Positions 41,188 through 51,422 of a stretch of DNA of 64,000 bases are shown here, piece after piece; the first letter of the stretch is position 1, and every line of letters begins with the position of its first letter. This DNA is from DAOUBP01 sp964513075 (lineage in GTDB: Bacteria; Chloroflexota; Anaerolineae; CG2-30-64-16). The position numbers and the translations under genes were made by a program. A model generated the notes under the pieces. That model was given only the letters and a program-made list of their open reading frames with translations. It was not told the origin of the DNA and did no database searches. Where the stretch lies: NCBI GenBank assembly GCA_964513075.1, contig CAZELR010000003.1, forward strand, positions 53,195 to 117,194, written 5' to 3'.

Positions 41188-42317
41188 GCCTGGGCCTCCG
41201 CACTCTTTTTGGCTTGAGCGATTATGCGACGCGTGGCGAGGCGTTTGGACCACATCTGTGAGCCGATAACCAGCAACACGATCAGACCCAGCAGGGCATC
41301 GATCAGCGAAGAAGGCACTTGTACGGCCCGCTGCATCATGTCCGCACCCACCAACAGGCTGCCGAAGAGCCAGGAGGCCGGGATCAGGCCGAGCGGATGT
41401 AGCCCGCCGAACAGGGCCGCGACGATGCCTGTGAAGCCGTAGCCGCTGGTGACACCCTCCAGCAAGCGGTGCTGCACACCGATCACCTCAATCACGCCGG
41501 CCAGCCCTGCGAATCCGCCGGCCAGCGTCAGTGACAGCGCCTGGTAAAACGGTACGGGGATGCCTGCATATTTTGAGGCTTCCGGGCTTAGCCCCACCGA
41601 TCGGATCCGATAGCCGATAGTGGTGCGCCACAAGAGGATGTAGACCAACACCGCCAGCACCACAGCGATAATGGCCCCGGTGTGTAATTGGGTTTGTTCT
41701 ATCCGGCCCAGCCACACTTGTCGCGGCAGACGTTCGGACTGATGCAGGAACGTCCCCGCGGCAACGCCCGCGGGATCGATCAGGGGGCCGCGGAGCAGGA
41801 GGTTCATGAGCTGCAACCCGATGGCATTCATCATCACCGTGCTCAGGATCTCATTGACGTTCAGCCGCGCTTTGAGAATGCCGGGAATAAACCCCCAGAA
41901 CGCACCGGCCAGGAATCCCATGATCATGGTTGCCGGGATCAGCAGCCAGCCGGGCCAGGTGCGGAACTGCAATGAGAACCACGTGGCCATCAGCGCGCCG
42001 GCGATGATCTGCCCCTCGCCGCCGATGTTGAGCACGCTGGCGCGAAATGCGATGCAGATACCCAGACCAACTAATAACAGGGGCGTCGCCTTGACCAGCG
42101 ATTGCGTGAACCCGTAAAAATTGCCGAACACACCCTTGACCATCGTGGCGTACGCGGTCAGGGGATTGGCGCGCAGTAGCAACAGCATGACTGCTCCCAC
42201 CAACAGCGCGACCGAGATTGCCAGGATCGGCGACGCGGCTCTCAGCAGGAGCCCCTGCCAGTCGAACGGTTGCTTGCGAGTTGAGGATAGGCTGCTAGTG
42301 GCCGGGTCTGGCGGCAT
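41184..42317 (-). CDS. ABC importer permease (BmpF/NupB-like), importer 1
   Basis: The 377-residue permease has about 9-10 helices and the family signatures LVKATPLLLVGLGICIAFRA, NIGGEGQIIAGAL and LNVNEILSTVMMNAIG. The coupling loop is seen in GLSPEASKYAGI. It is the first gene of importer operon 1, with GGAGG before the ATG and the strong promoter/operator at 42518-42571 about 220 bases upstream. It pairs with the permease at 40255. Confidence 0.9.
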   Translation of the reverse strand: MPPDPATSSLSSTRKQPFDWQGLLLRAASPILAISVALLVGAVMLLLLRANPLTAYATMVKGVFGNFYGFTQSLVKATPLLLVGLGICIAFRASVLNIGGEGQIIAGALMATWFSLQFRTWPGWLLIPATMIMGFLAGAFWGFIPGILKARLNVNEILSTVMMNAIGLQLMNLLLRGPLIDPAGVAAGTFLHQSERLPRQVWLGRIEQTQLHTGAIIAVVLAVLVYILLWRTTIGYRIRSVGLSPEASKYAGIPVPFYQALSLTLAGGFAGLAGVIEVIGVQHRLLEGVTSGYGFTGIVAALFGGLHPLGLIPASWLFGSLLVGADMMQRAVQVPSSLIDALLGLIVLLVIGSQMWSKRLATRRIIAQAKKSAEAQA

Positions 42318-42350
42318 AGACTACCTCCGAGGAGTGAGGTGATGAGACTG

Positions 42351-42382
42351 CGAAACGTGTTGCGTGTTTCGTGTTGCGTGGA
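42351..42382. repeat. Word-like repeat in the importer 1 leader
   Basis: CGAAACGTGTTGCGTG and TTTCGTGTTGCGTGG are two degenerate copies of one word. The 12-mer TTCGTGTTGCGT (42368-42379) recurs at 62750-62761. It lies in the untranslated leader of importer operon 1. Confidence 0.5.
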
Positions 42383-42517
42383 CGTTGAAGACAAAAAACA
42401 TGTGAGGGCCGGCAGGGCGCGCGACCATTCAAGGGGAAAGCGTTATCCGAGTTGCGGTTCTGCATAGACGATTCGCTCCAAGCAGCAGTCATTGCTTGTT
42501 GGATCGGATCCTGGGTC

Positions 42518-42571
42518 CTCAGACGTCTGACGTCTGAGGGGCAGATTATCACAAATTTCACGAATTGTCAA
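42518..42571 (-). promoter_or_regulatory. Strong promoter with palindromic operator for importer operon 1
   Basis: On the minus strand a perfect TTGACA (42566-42571) and TAATCT (42543-42548) are spaced by 17 bases. Two bases past the -10 begins an inverted repeat with 8-base arms CCTCAGAC and GTCTGAGG around 7 bases (42518-42540). It contains the perfect CAGACGTCTG and shares the 11-mer AGACGTCTGAC (plus strand) with the gntR1 operator. The operator covers the predicted start site, a repression geometry. The rest of the 386-base gap 42318-42703 holds the word repeat at 42351-42382 and a hairpin at 42613-42647. Confidence 0.75.
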
Positions 42572-42612
42572 GGGGCAAAAAGAACGAGTTTACAATTAAT
42601 TTGACTGCACAA

Positions 42613-42647
42613 CCCTCCGAAACCTGCTGGGATGAGGCTTCGGAGGG
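42613..42647 (-). terminator. Hairpin downstream of the dihydroorotate-dehydrogenase-like gene
   Basis: CCCTCCGAA (42613-42621) and TTCGGAGGG (42639-42647) form a perfect 9-bp stem that extends with one mismatch. It lies 57 bases after the stop at 42704 and upstream of the importer promoter. The T-run that follows on the minus strand is weak, so terminator function is probable but not certain. Confidence 0.5.
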
Positions 42648-42703
42648 CATCTTGGGGGCATTGCGAAGCGCGTTCCCCTTTCGGGGTCACCTGTTCGGTT
42701 GGA

Positions 42704-43696
42704 TTACGTCCAGCTTTCCAGCACCTTCATGTAGTTGGCCCGTTCGAACGCCGTCGGATCGGCTACGTTGCGATAGCTCAGTGCGCCCTTCATCTGGCGG
42801 ATCGATTCGTACTCGTGCTCCTCCATCCACCGCTGCAAACCCGCCACCATCGCGCCGATCATGCCGACGCCGCGTCCCAGCAGCACTGAAGCCATCGTAG
42901 CGATGTCTGCGCCGGCCATGATGGCCTTGACCACGTCCTCGGCGGTGTCGACGCCGGTGCATAGGGCCAGCGAAGCGTTGATGCGGCCGTAAAGGATGGC
43001 GATCCAACGCAGCGGCAGGCGCATCTCCCACGACGTGCTCAACACCAGGTGCGGCGTGACGGTCAGCTCTTCCAGGTCGAAGTCGGGCTGGTAGAAGCGG
43101 TTGAACAGCACCAGGCCGTCGGCGCCCGCGCGATCGAGCCGGCTCACCATGTTAGGCAGGGCGCTGAAGAACGGGCTCAGCTTCAGCGCTACGGGGATTT
43201 TTACCTGGGCTTTGACCTCGCGCAGAATCTCGAGATGGGTGTTTTCAACACTATCGCTGGATAATTCCGGAGACGTGGGGATCAGGTAGACATTCAACTC
43301 CAGCGCGTCCGCGCCAGCTTGCTCGATCAGCTTGGCATAATGGGTCCAGCCGCCGGGAGTGACGCCGTTCAGGCTGCCGATGATCGGAATGTCAACCGCG
43401 GCTTTAGCTTCGCGGATGAGCTCCAGGTAGGCGTCCGGCCCGCTGGTGTACCCCTTCGCCTTGGTGAAGTAGGCCGTTGCCTCGGCCGACATGAAAGCCT
43501 CTTGCTCGACAGAGCGATGTTGCGCCAGGGCTTCAGCGTCGATTTGCTCTTCGAACAGCGAGTACATCGTGATCGCTGCCGCACCGGCGTCTTCCATGGC
43601 CTTGATGCCGCTGAGGCGCCGCGATAGCGGTGATGCCGACGGCACGATGGGATTTTTTAGGGTGAGACCCATGTATTTTGTGGTGAGATCAGTCAT
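42704..43696 (-). CDS. Dihydroorotate-dehydrogenase-like flavoprotein
   Basis: The 330-residue TIM-barrel flavoprotein resembles PyrD family 1 but is the divergent form often found beside pyruvate:ferredoxin oxidoreductase. Seen are TKYMGLTLKNPIVPSASPLS, ADALELNVYLIPTSPE, KIPVALKLSPFFSALPN and a C-terminal GVDTAEDVVKAIMAGAD with the phosphate-binding ASVLLGRG. The usual PyrD catalytic Cys/Ser loop is not obvious. An intrinsic terminator-like stem separates it from nifJ, and AAGGAG precedes the ATG. Substrate unknown. Confidence 0.83.
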   Translation of the reverse strand: MTDLTTKYMGLTLKNPIVPSASPLSRRLSGIKAMEDAGAAAITMYSLFEEQIDAEALAQHRSVEQEAFMSAEATAYFTKAKGYTSGPDAYLELIREAKAAVDIPIIGSLNGVTPGGWTHYAKLIEQAGADALELNVYLIPTSPELSSDSVENTHLEILREVKAQVKIPVALKLSPFFSALPNMVSRLDRAGADGLVLFNRFYQPDFDLEELTVTPHLVLSTSWEMRLPLRWIAILYGRINASLALCTGVDTAEDVVKAIMAGADIATMASVLLGRGVGMIGAMVAGLQRWMEEHEYESIRQMKGALSYRNVADPTAFERANYMKVLESWT

Positions 43697-43715
43697 GACC
43701 GTGCTCCTTGTCCTG

Positions 43716-43759
43716 AAAAAAACTCAGGGACCAGAGAGTGACTCCCTAGTCCCTGAGTT
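43716..43759 (-). terminator. Intrinsic terminator between nifJ and the DHODH-like gene
   Basis: On the minus strand AACTCAGGGAC and GTCCCTGAGTT (arms 43749-43759 and 43721-43731) form an 11-bp perfect stem with a 17-base loop, followed at once by a run of T (43716-43722 as A on plus). It sits 8 bases after the nifJ stop. The downstream gene therefore depends on read-through. Confidence 0.82.
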
Positions 43760-43766
43760 CTTAGTC

Positions 43767-46700
43767 CTACTCTTGCGCGAAGTTCAACGCCGCCAACTGT
43801 TCGAGCTGCCGCCAGCGAGCCAGGACATCTTCCTGGGCCAGCTTGAGCAGCATCTCGGCGCGTTCTTCGTTGCGCTTGGCCAACGAGCTGTAGCGGGTCT
43901 CGTTGTAGACGTAGTCCTTCAACGGGATTTTCGGCGCCTTGGAGTCCAACGACAGCGGGTTCTTCCCAGCGGCAACGTTGGTCGGGTTGTAGCGGTAGAG
44001 CGGCCAGGCGGCGCTATCCACCGCCAGCTTCTGTTCGCCCATGCCTAAGGTCATGTTGATGCCATGCGCGATACAGTGGCTGTAGGCAATGATCAGGCTG
44101 GGGCCGGGGTAAGCTTCGGCTTCCAGGAACGCTTTGACGGTCTGGTTATCGCTGGCGCCCATGGCCACCTGAGCTACGTAGATGGTGCCCTGGCTCATCG
44201 CAATCGCGCCCAGGTCCTTCTTGGAGATCGGCTTGCCGCCGGCTGCGAAGCGGGCCACCGCCGCGCGCGGGGTCGCCTTCGACGCTTGGCCGCCGGTGTT
44301 GGAGTAGACCTGCGTGTCGAGCACCAGGACGTTGACGTCCAGACCCGATGCCAGCACGTGATCCAGGCCTCCGTAGCCGATATCGTATGCCCAGCCATCG
44401 CCGCCCATGATCCATACGCTGCGCTTGACCAGCATATCGGCAATGCTGCCGAGTTGCACGGCCCATGATTCGGTCGCGCCGGCGAGCTTCGCTTTGAGTT
44501 CGGCGACGCGCGCACGCTGTTCCGCAATGCCCTTTTCGGTGCTCTGATCGGCGGACAACAGCCCATCGACCAGCACGTCACCCAACACGTCGCGGTGTGC
44601 CTGGATGAGCTCACGCGCGAACTCATTTTGCTTGTCGACGGTCAGGCGGAAGCCCATGCCGAACTCGGCGTTATCCTCGAAGAGGCTGTTGGCCCACGCC
44701 GGCCCGCGGCCGTTCTTATCCTGCGCCCAGGGTGTCGTCGGCAGGTTGCCGCCGTAGATCGAGGTGCAACCCGTGGCGTTGGCCACGATCGCCCGATCGC
44801 CGAAGAGCTGGCTGACCAGCTTGATGTAAGGCGTCTCGCCGCAGCCGGCGCACGCGCCGGAGAACTCAAAGAGCGGTTGGAGCAGTTGCGAGTTCTTGAC
44901 GGTGTTCAGCGGGATGATCGTGCGGTCAAGCTCAGGCAGATCCAGGAAGAACTGGAAGTTGGCGCGCTCAGTGATGCGGAGCGGCGACTGCGGTTCCATG
45001 TTGATCGCCTTGAACTTCGGCTCGCTCTTGTTCTTGGCCGGGCAGTTTTCTACGCACAGCGCACAGCCCGTGCAGTCTTCGGGCGCCACCTGGACGGTGT
45101 ACTTCATGCCGGGCAGGTCGCGGCTCTTGTAATCCACAGCTTTGTAGGTCTCGGGCGCACCGGCCAGGCTTGCCGCCGGATAGACCTTCGTGCGAATCGC
45201 CGCATGTGGGCAGACCAACGCACACTTGCCGCATTGAATACAGATCGAAGCATCCCAGACCGGGATTTCCAGCGCCAGGTTGCGCTTCTCCCACTGCGTG
45301 GTGGCCGTGGGCCAGGTGCCATCCACCGGGAAGGCCGAAACCGGCAGGTTCTCGCCATTGCCGGCGATAATCTGCGCGGTCACATCCTTCACGAACGCCG
45401 GCGCCTCGTCGGAGACAGGCGATTCCATCTTGATCTTGCTGGTGACCTGGTCCGGGTAGGCGACCTCGTACAAGTGCTTCAGCGTGTGATCCACAGCCGC
45501 AAAGTTCTGCTGCACCACCACCTCGCCCCGTTTGCCGTAAGTGTGGCGGATGGACTCCTTGATCTTCTCGATCGCCTCGTCCTTGGGCAGCACGCCGGAG
45601 ATAGCGAAGAAGCAGGTCTGCATGATGGTGTTGATGCGGCCGCCCATGCCGGTCGCCTGCGCAACGCCGATCGCATCGATGACGAAGAAGCGCAGCTTCT
45701 TCGCGATGATCTGCGCCTGCACCTCGCGTGGCAGCTTATCCCAGACCTCATCCGGCCCGTAAGGGCTGGCCAGCAGGAAGGTCGCGCCTTGCTCGGCTTT
45801 GGCCAGCACGTTGACGCGTTCCAGGAAGACCCACTGGTGGCAGGCGATGAAGTTGGCGGACTCGATCAGGTTGGACAGGCGGATCGGCTCGGGGCCGAAG
45901 CGCAGGTGCGAGGTCGTGACCGTGCCGGCCTTCTTCGAGTCATAGTAGAAGTAGCCCTGGGCGTAGTTTTCGGTCTCCTGGCCGATGATGCGGATAGAGT
46001 TGTGATTGGCGCCCACCGTGCCGTCAGAGCCCAAGCCGTAGAACATCGCCCGCACACCCCGCTTCGACTCGATGCTGTAGGAGGGGTCATAGGCCAGGCT
46101 GGTGTGGGTCACATCGTCGTTAATGCCGATGGTGAAGTGATTCTTGGGCGCCGCCGCGGCCATGTTGTCGAACACGCCCTTGACCATCGCGGGCGTAAAT
46201 TCCTTGCTGGCCAACCCGTAGCGGCCGCCCAGCACCTTGACGGCACGACCGGTTTCGGCTACAGCGGTGACCACATCCTGGTAGAGCGGCTCGCCCGCGC
46301 CGCCCGGCTCTTTGCAGCGATCGAGCGCGGTGACAACCTTGGCGCTGGCCGGGATCGCGGCCATCAGGAGCTCGACGCTGAACGGTCGGAAGAGATGCAC
46401 CTTGACCACGCCGACCTTTTCGCCGCAGCAGTCGGCCAGGTCGTTCACCGTCCCGTGCGCAATATCCGCCGCCGAGCCCATCACCACGAGCACGCGCTCG
46501 GCATCGGGTGCGCCGACATAGTCGAAGAGCTTGTACTGGCGGCCGGTGAGCCCGGCGAACTTGTCCATCTCGTCCTGGACGATCGCGGGGACGGCCAGAT
46601 AGTATGAGTTGGCCGCCTCGCGCGCCTGGAAGTAGACGTCGGGGTTCTGGGCGGTGCCCCGGATGACCGGGCGCTCCGGGTTCAGCGCGCGCCGCCGATG

Positions 46701-47309
46701 GGCTAACACCAGGTTGTCGTCGATCATGGCGCGGATGTCGTCGTCGCTCAGCTCTTCGATCTTGCGGATCTCGTGGCTGGTGCGGAAGCCGTCGAAGAAG
46801 TGGACGAACGGCACGCGCGATTTCAAGGTGGCGGCCTGGGCGATCAGCGCCATATCCATGACTTCCTGCGGGTTGTTGGCGCACAACATGGCCCAGCCCG
46901 TGGAGCGCGCCGACATCACGTCGCTATGATCACCGAAGATCGAGAGCGCATGCGCCGCGAGCGCGCGCGCCGCAACGTGGAAGACCGTCGAGGTCAGCTC
47001 GCCGGCGATCTTGAACATGTTGGGGATCATCAGCAGGAGGCCCTGCGATGCGGTAAAGGTTGTAGTCAGCGAACCGGTCTGCAGCGCGCCGTGCACTGCG
47101 CCGGCCGCACCGCCTTCCGACTGCATCTCGACTACGGTTGGCACCGTGCCCCAGATGTTCTTGCGCCCTTCGGCGCTCCAGGCATCGGCCCATTCGCCCA
47201 TGTTGCTGGACGGGGTGATGGGGTAGATGGCAATGACCTCATTGGTCTTGTGGGCAACGTAGGCGGCTGCCTCGTTGCCGTCAATCGTGACGATTTCACG
47301 TCCTGACAT
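43767..47309 (-). CDS. nifJ: Pyruvate:ferredoxin (flavodoxin) oxidoreductase
   Basis: The homodimeric, oxygen-sensitive enzyme makes acetyl-CoA, CO2 and reduced ferredoxin from pyruvate. The 1180-residue chain has domain I (IDGNEAAAYVAHKTNEVIAIYPITPSS-type start), a CoA/transketolase-like region, a two-cluster ferredoxin domain (CIQCGKCALVCP; CTGCALCVENCP), and a TPP domain with CAGCGETPYIKL and GDGWAYDIGYGG. ATG 47309 is chosen over an earlier one because GGAGGAG precedes it and MSGREIVTIDGNEA is the family start. It lies between the two importer operons and is the natural sink for pyruvate from purine breakdown. Confidence 0.96.
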   Translation of the reverse strand: MSGREIVTIDGNEAAAYVAHKTNEVIAIYPITPSSNMGEWADAWSAEGRKNIWGTVPTVVEMQSEGGAAGAVHGALQTGSLTTTFTASQGLLLMIPNMFKIAGELTSTVFHVAARALAAHALSIFGDHSDVMSARSTGWAMLCANNPQEVMDMALIAQAATLKSRVPFVHFFDGFRTSHEIRKIEELSDDDIRAMIDDNLVLAHRRRALNPERPVIRGTAQNPDVYFQAREAANSYYLAVPAIVQDEMDKFAGLTGRQYKLFDYVGAPDAERVLVVMGSAADIAHGTVNDLADCCGEKVGVVKVHLFRPFSVELLMAAIPASAKVVTALDRCKEPGGAGEPLYQDVVTAVAETGRAVKVLGGRYGLASKEFTPAMVKGVFDNMAAAAPKNHFTIGINDDVTHTSLAYDPSYSIESKRGVRAMFYGLGSDGTVGANHNSIRIIGQETENYAQGYFYYDSKKAGTVTTSHLRFGPEPIRLSNLIESANFIACHQWVFLERVNVLAKAEQGATFLLASPYGPDEVWDKLPREVQAQIIAKKLRFFVIDAIGVAQATGMGGRINTIMQTCFFAISGVLPKDEAIEKIKESIRHTYGKRGEVVVQQNFAAVDHTLKHLYEVAYPDQVTSKIKMESPVSDEAPAFVKDVTAQIIAGNGENLPVSAFPVDGTWPTATTQWEKRNLALEIPVWDASICIQCGKCALVCPHAAIRTKVYPAASLAGAPETYKAVDYKSRDLPGMKYTVQVAPEDCTGCALCVENCPAKNKSEPKFKAINMEPQSPLRITERANFQFFLDLPELDRTIIPLNTVKNSQLLQPLFEFSGACAGCGETPYIKLVSQLFGDRAIVANATGCTSIYGGNLPTTPWAQDKNGRGPAWANSLFEDNAEFGMGFRLTVDKQNEFARELIQAHRDVLGDVLVDGLLSADQSTEKGIAEQRARVAELKAKLAGATESWAVQLGSIADMLVKRSVWIMGGDGWAYDIGYGGLDHVLASGLDVNVLVLDTQVYSNTGGQASKATPRAAVARFAAGGKPISKKDLGAIAMSQGTIYVAQVAMGASDNQTVKAFLEAEAYPGPSLIIAYSHCIAHGINMTLGMGEQKLAVDSAAWPLYRYNPTNVAAGKNPLSLDSKAPKIPLKDYVYNETRYSSLAKRNEERAEMLLKLAQEDVLARWRQLEQLAALNFAQE

Positions 47310-47443
47310 CTCTTTCTCCTCCAAACGTGTGGTGCAGTTCATGTCCTGCGTGTTGATGATGTGGGAGACAAGGCGCAGTCGGATTGCTGCAGGGATGCTC
47401 GTTGCTCAGGTGCGGTGTAACAAGTATGCCCAGACTGCGCGAC

Positions 47444-47470
47444 AAAAACGGACCCGACCGGTGGGGTCCG
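47444..47470 (-). terminator. Intrinsic terminator or leader attenuator ahead of nifJ
   Basis: On the minus strand CGGACCC and GGGTCCG form a 7-bp stem with an 8-base loop (47449-47470), followed by TTTTT. It is ~130 bases past the end of importer operon 2 and ~135 bases before the nifJ ATG. It could end that operon; if nifJ starts further upstream it would be a leader attenuator. Confidence 0.7.
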
Positions 47471-47484
47471 AAACGGACAGCTTT

Positions 47485-47549
47485 GTTGATTGTATCAACG
47501 ACTGGCAGAATAACACCGACAGCGTGTAAAAGGTATGACAGACGTCATA
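47485..47549. promoter_or_regulatory. Two palindromes upstream of nifJ
   Basis: GTTGAT-TGT-ATCAAC (47485-47499) and TATGAC-AGAC-GTCATA (47534-47549) are perfect inverted repeats in the 288-base gap between importer operon 2 and nifJ. The second has the same arm type and 4-base spacer as ATGAC-TCGC-GTCAT at 52809-52822. No unambiguous -35/-10 pair was found for nifJ. Confidence 0.5.
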
Positions 47550-47597
47550 AGACGGGCGACTTGCCGCTAAGGGAAGAGCCAGCATCGGGAGGCCCTG

Positions 47598-48569
47598 TTA
47601 CAACCCCCGCTCTCCGCGCACGTACGGCACCCCCAGCGCGGCCGGCGCGCCCATGCGTTTCTTCATCGCTTCGCGCGAACCGATGATCAGAATGATGATT
47701 ACCAGGGCGTAAGGCACCATCTGTAGAAAAAAGCCCAGCTTCGGCGCGTAGAAGAACGGATTCTTGAACCATAGCAGCATCTGCGGCCCCTGCAGGTCAA
47801 GGATCAACCGCCGCAGCGCGCCGAACATATATCCGCCCGCGGCCGCGCGCCAGGGGTTCCACTGGGCGAAGATCACCAGGCCGACGGCGATCCACCCCTG
47901 CCCGCCCGTCGTCAGCTCGCTGAACCAGCCGGGCGACACCGCCAGGCTGATCGTTGCACCGGCCAAACCGGCAAGCAAGCCGCCGATGAAGATGTACAGA
48001 TAGCGCAGGCCATACACGTTGATACCCAACGCATCGGCGGCCGCCGGATATTCGCCCACCGCGCGCAGGTGCAGGCCGGGCCGCGTCCGATTGATGTAGT
48101 ACCACACGGCTGGCGTCAGCGCATAGCCCAGGTAAACCATCGGGCTGTGGTTGGTGAACATGATCGGGCCGAGGAGCGGGATTTTCGACAGAATGGGGAT
48201 GCTCCACACCGGCAGCAGCGATACGGCGCCCGCCTTGCTCAGTCCCTCGCCCAGCACCATGCTCAGGCCGATGCCAACGAAGTTGATGGCAAGGCCGCTG
48301 ACCACCTGGTCGGCCTGAAAATTAACCGTCACCACGGCATGGAGCAGGGCCAGGACGCCGGCTGCCAGCATGGCATACAGCACCCCCTGCCATGGGTGAC
48401 CGGTCTTGACGGCGGTGCTATAGGCGGTCATGGCGCCGATCAACATCATGCCCTCGACGCCGAGGTTCATCACGCCTGACCGTTCGGCCAGGATCTCGCC
48501 GATCGCCGCAAACAAGAGCACCGTGCCGGTCGCAATACCGGCTTGGAGGATGATGATCCAGTCAATCAT
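47598..48569 (-). CDS. ABC importer permease (BmpG-like), importer 2
   Basis: The 323-residue permease has about 9 helices and the family segment IGEILAERSGVMNLGVEGMMLIGA near the start, GEYPAAADALGINVYG in the coupling loop and GLAGATISLAV. It is the last gene of importer operon 2, starting 9 bases after its partner, with AGGA before the ATG. It is clearly paralogous to 40255-41187 but only moderately similar. Confidence 0.9.
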   Translation of the reverse strand: MIDWIIILQAGIATGTVLLFAAIGEILAERSGVMNLGVEGMMLIGAMTAYSTAVKTGHPWQGVLYAMLAAGVLALLHAVVTVNFQADQVVSGLAINFVGIGLSMVLGEGLSKAGAVSLLPVWSIPILSKIPLLGPIMFTNHSPMVYLGYALTPAVWYYINRTRPGLHLRAVGEYPAAADALGINVYGLRYLYIFIGGLLAGLAGATISLAVSPGWFSELTTGGQGWIAVGLVIFAQWNPWRAAAGGYMFGALRRLILDLQGPQMLLWFKNPFFYAPKLGFFLQMVPYALVIIILIIGSREAMKKRMGAPAALGVPYVRGERGL

Positions 48570-48578
48570 GGGACCTTC

Positions 48579-49694
48579 CTACTTCCGCACCACGCGCACC
48601 CGATACCGTAACAGCACATCGCTGGCAATCACGCAGAACAGGATGATGCCCTGGAGCATGCGCGGGACGCCCGAAGGCTGAATTTCGCGGCCGGCCTGGA
48701 TCAGACCGCCGAAGAGGATCGAGACCAGGATTACGGCGAATGGGTTCAGCTTGGCCAGCCAGGCAATGATGATGGCGGTGAAGCCGTAGTTGGACGAGAT
48801 CGCGCCTTGCAGCCGATGCACGACGCCGGAAATCTCGGACATGCCCGCCAGCCCCGCCAGCCCGCCCGACATCATCATCACCAGCACGGTGTTCTTGACG
48901 ATATCGACGCCCGCGTAATGCGCCGCACGGGGATTATCACCGATCAGGCGGATTTCGTAGCCCCAACGACTGCGCGAGACGATGAACCACACGACCACCA
49001 CAGCGATGAGGCCCAGGACGATGCCTAAGTGCAGCGTCATGCCGCTAAAGATCTTGATCTGTTTGGCATAGTCCAGCAGGCGCGGCATCCAGGCGCTTTT
49101 GGGGAACTGCGGCGACATCTGGAATCCCGCCTCGCTCCACGCGCCGAAGACCCAGAACAACACCCACGATGAAGCGATATAATTCATCATCAGTGTCGTG
49201 ATGATCTCGTTGACGTTCAGCTTGGCCTTGAGATAGCCGGGCACGAACCCCCACAGCGCACCGCAGATGAAGCCGGCAATGGCCATCACCGTTAGCATGA
49301 TGACGCGCGGGGTATCGGCGGGCAGGATGGGAATCAGTACAACAGCGCTGGCGCCCCAGGCCCCCAGGTAGAACTGCCCCTCGGCGCCGATGTTCCATAG
49401 CTTCATACGGAAAGCCAGCGCACACGCCAGCCCCAATAGGATCAGCGGGGTGGCTTTCACCAGGGTGTCATTGAGCACCCCCAGGCTGCCGAATGCGGCC
49501 TGAACGATATGTTCATAGGCCGCGATGGGATGCCCGCCTGCCGCCTGAATCACGATGCCGCCGATGATGAACGCCACCACCAGCGCGCCGATCGACGTCA
49601 CGATGGGCAGCCAGCCCGGGGTCGTGAGCCGCCGCTCCATGCGGATAGAAAACGGAAACCGAAGGCCCTTTGCAGTAGATTCACTTACGGCCAT
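48579..49694 (-). CDS. ABC importer permease (BmpF-like), importer 2
   Basis: The 371-residue permease has the markers LVKATPLILLGLACALAFRM, NIGAEGQFYLGAWGA and LNVNEIITTLMMNYIAS, and a coupling loop near LIGDNPRAAHYAGVD. It is paralogous to 41184-42317, with the same motifs in the same order. GAGGG precedes the ATG. It lies 72 bases after the ATPase gene. Confidence 0.9.
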   Translation of the reverse strand: MAVSESTAKGLRFPFSIRMERRLTTPGWLPIVTSIGALVVAFIIGGIVIQAAGGHPIAAYEHIVQAAFGSLGVLNDTLVKATPLILLGLACALAFRMKLWNIGAEGQFYLGAWGASAVVLIPILPADTPRVIMLTVMAIAGFICGALWGFVPGYLKAKLNVNEIITTLMMNYIASSWVLFWVFGAWSEAGFQMSPQFPKSAWMPRLLDYAKQIKIFSGMTLHLGIVLGLIAVVVVWFIVSRSRWGYEIRLIGDNPRAAHYAGVDIVKNTVLVMMMSGGLAGLAGMSEISGVVHRLQGAISSNYGFTAIIIAWLAKLNPFAVILVSILFGGLIQAGREIQPSGVPRMLQGIILFCVIASDVLLRYRVRVVRK

Positions 49695-49766
49695 TGGCGT
49701 TTCCCTCTTATAAATGACGTAGCAACGTGGTAGCAGGGCAACCTGGCGATCTCGGGCTCAGTGTCC

Positions 49767-51299
<1,533 letters not shown>

Positions 51300-51342
51300 G
51301 GGGTACCTCATGGGGAGTGGGTAAACTGGTAGATTGGAAAAC

Positions 51343-51411
51343 AGCAAATTGGCAGATCGGCAGGTTGGGCCATCCTATCGGGCAGTCAACCTACCGATCT
51401 ACCAAGTTGCC
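51343..51411. repeat. Inverted repeat between binding-protein and ATPase genes, importer 2
   Basis: Arms 51343-51367 and 51387-51411 match at 21 of 25 positions, with a 19-base loop; words such as GGCAGATCGG and CCGATCTACC recur. The stem stands just after the lipoprotein stop, where it could protect that part of the mRNA and reduce downstream expression. Confidence 0.7.
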
Positions 51412-51422
51412 GTTTTTAAAGC

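Noticed and set aside
44595..46607. A 670-codon open frame on the plus strand opposite nifJ
   Set aside because: It is antisense to a clearly real pyruvate:ferredoxin oxidoreductase, has low-complexity Arg/Ala/Gly composition, no recognisable domain and no ribosome-binding site. It is a GC-rich shadow.
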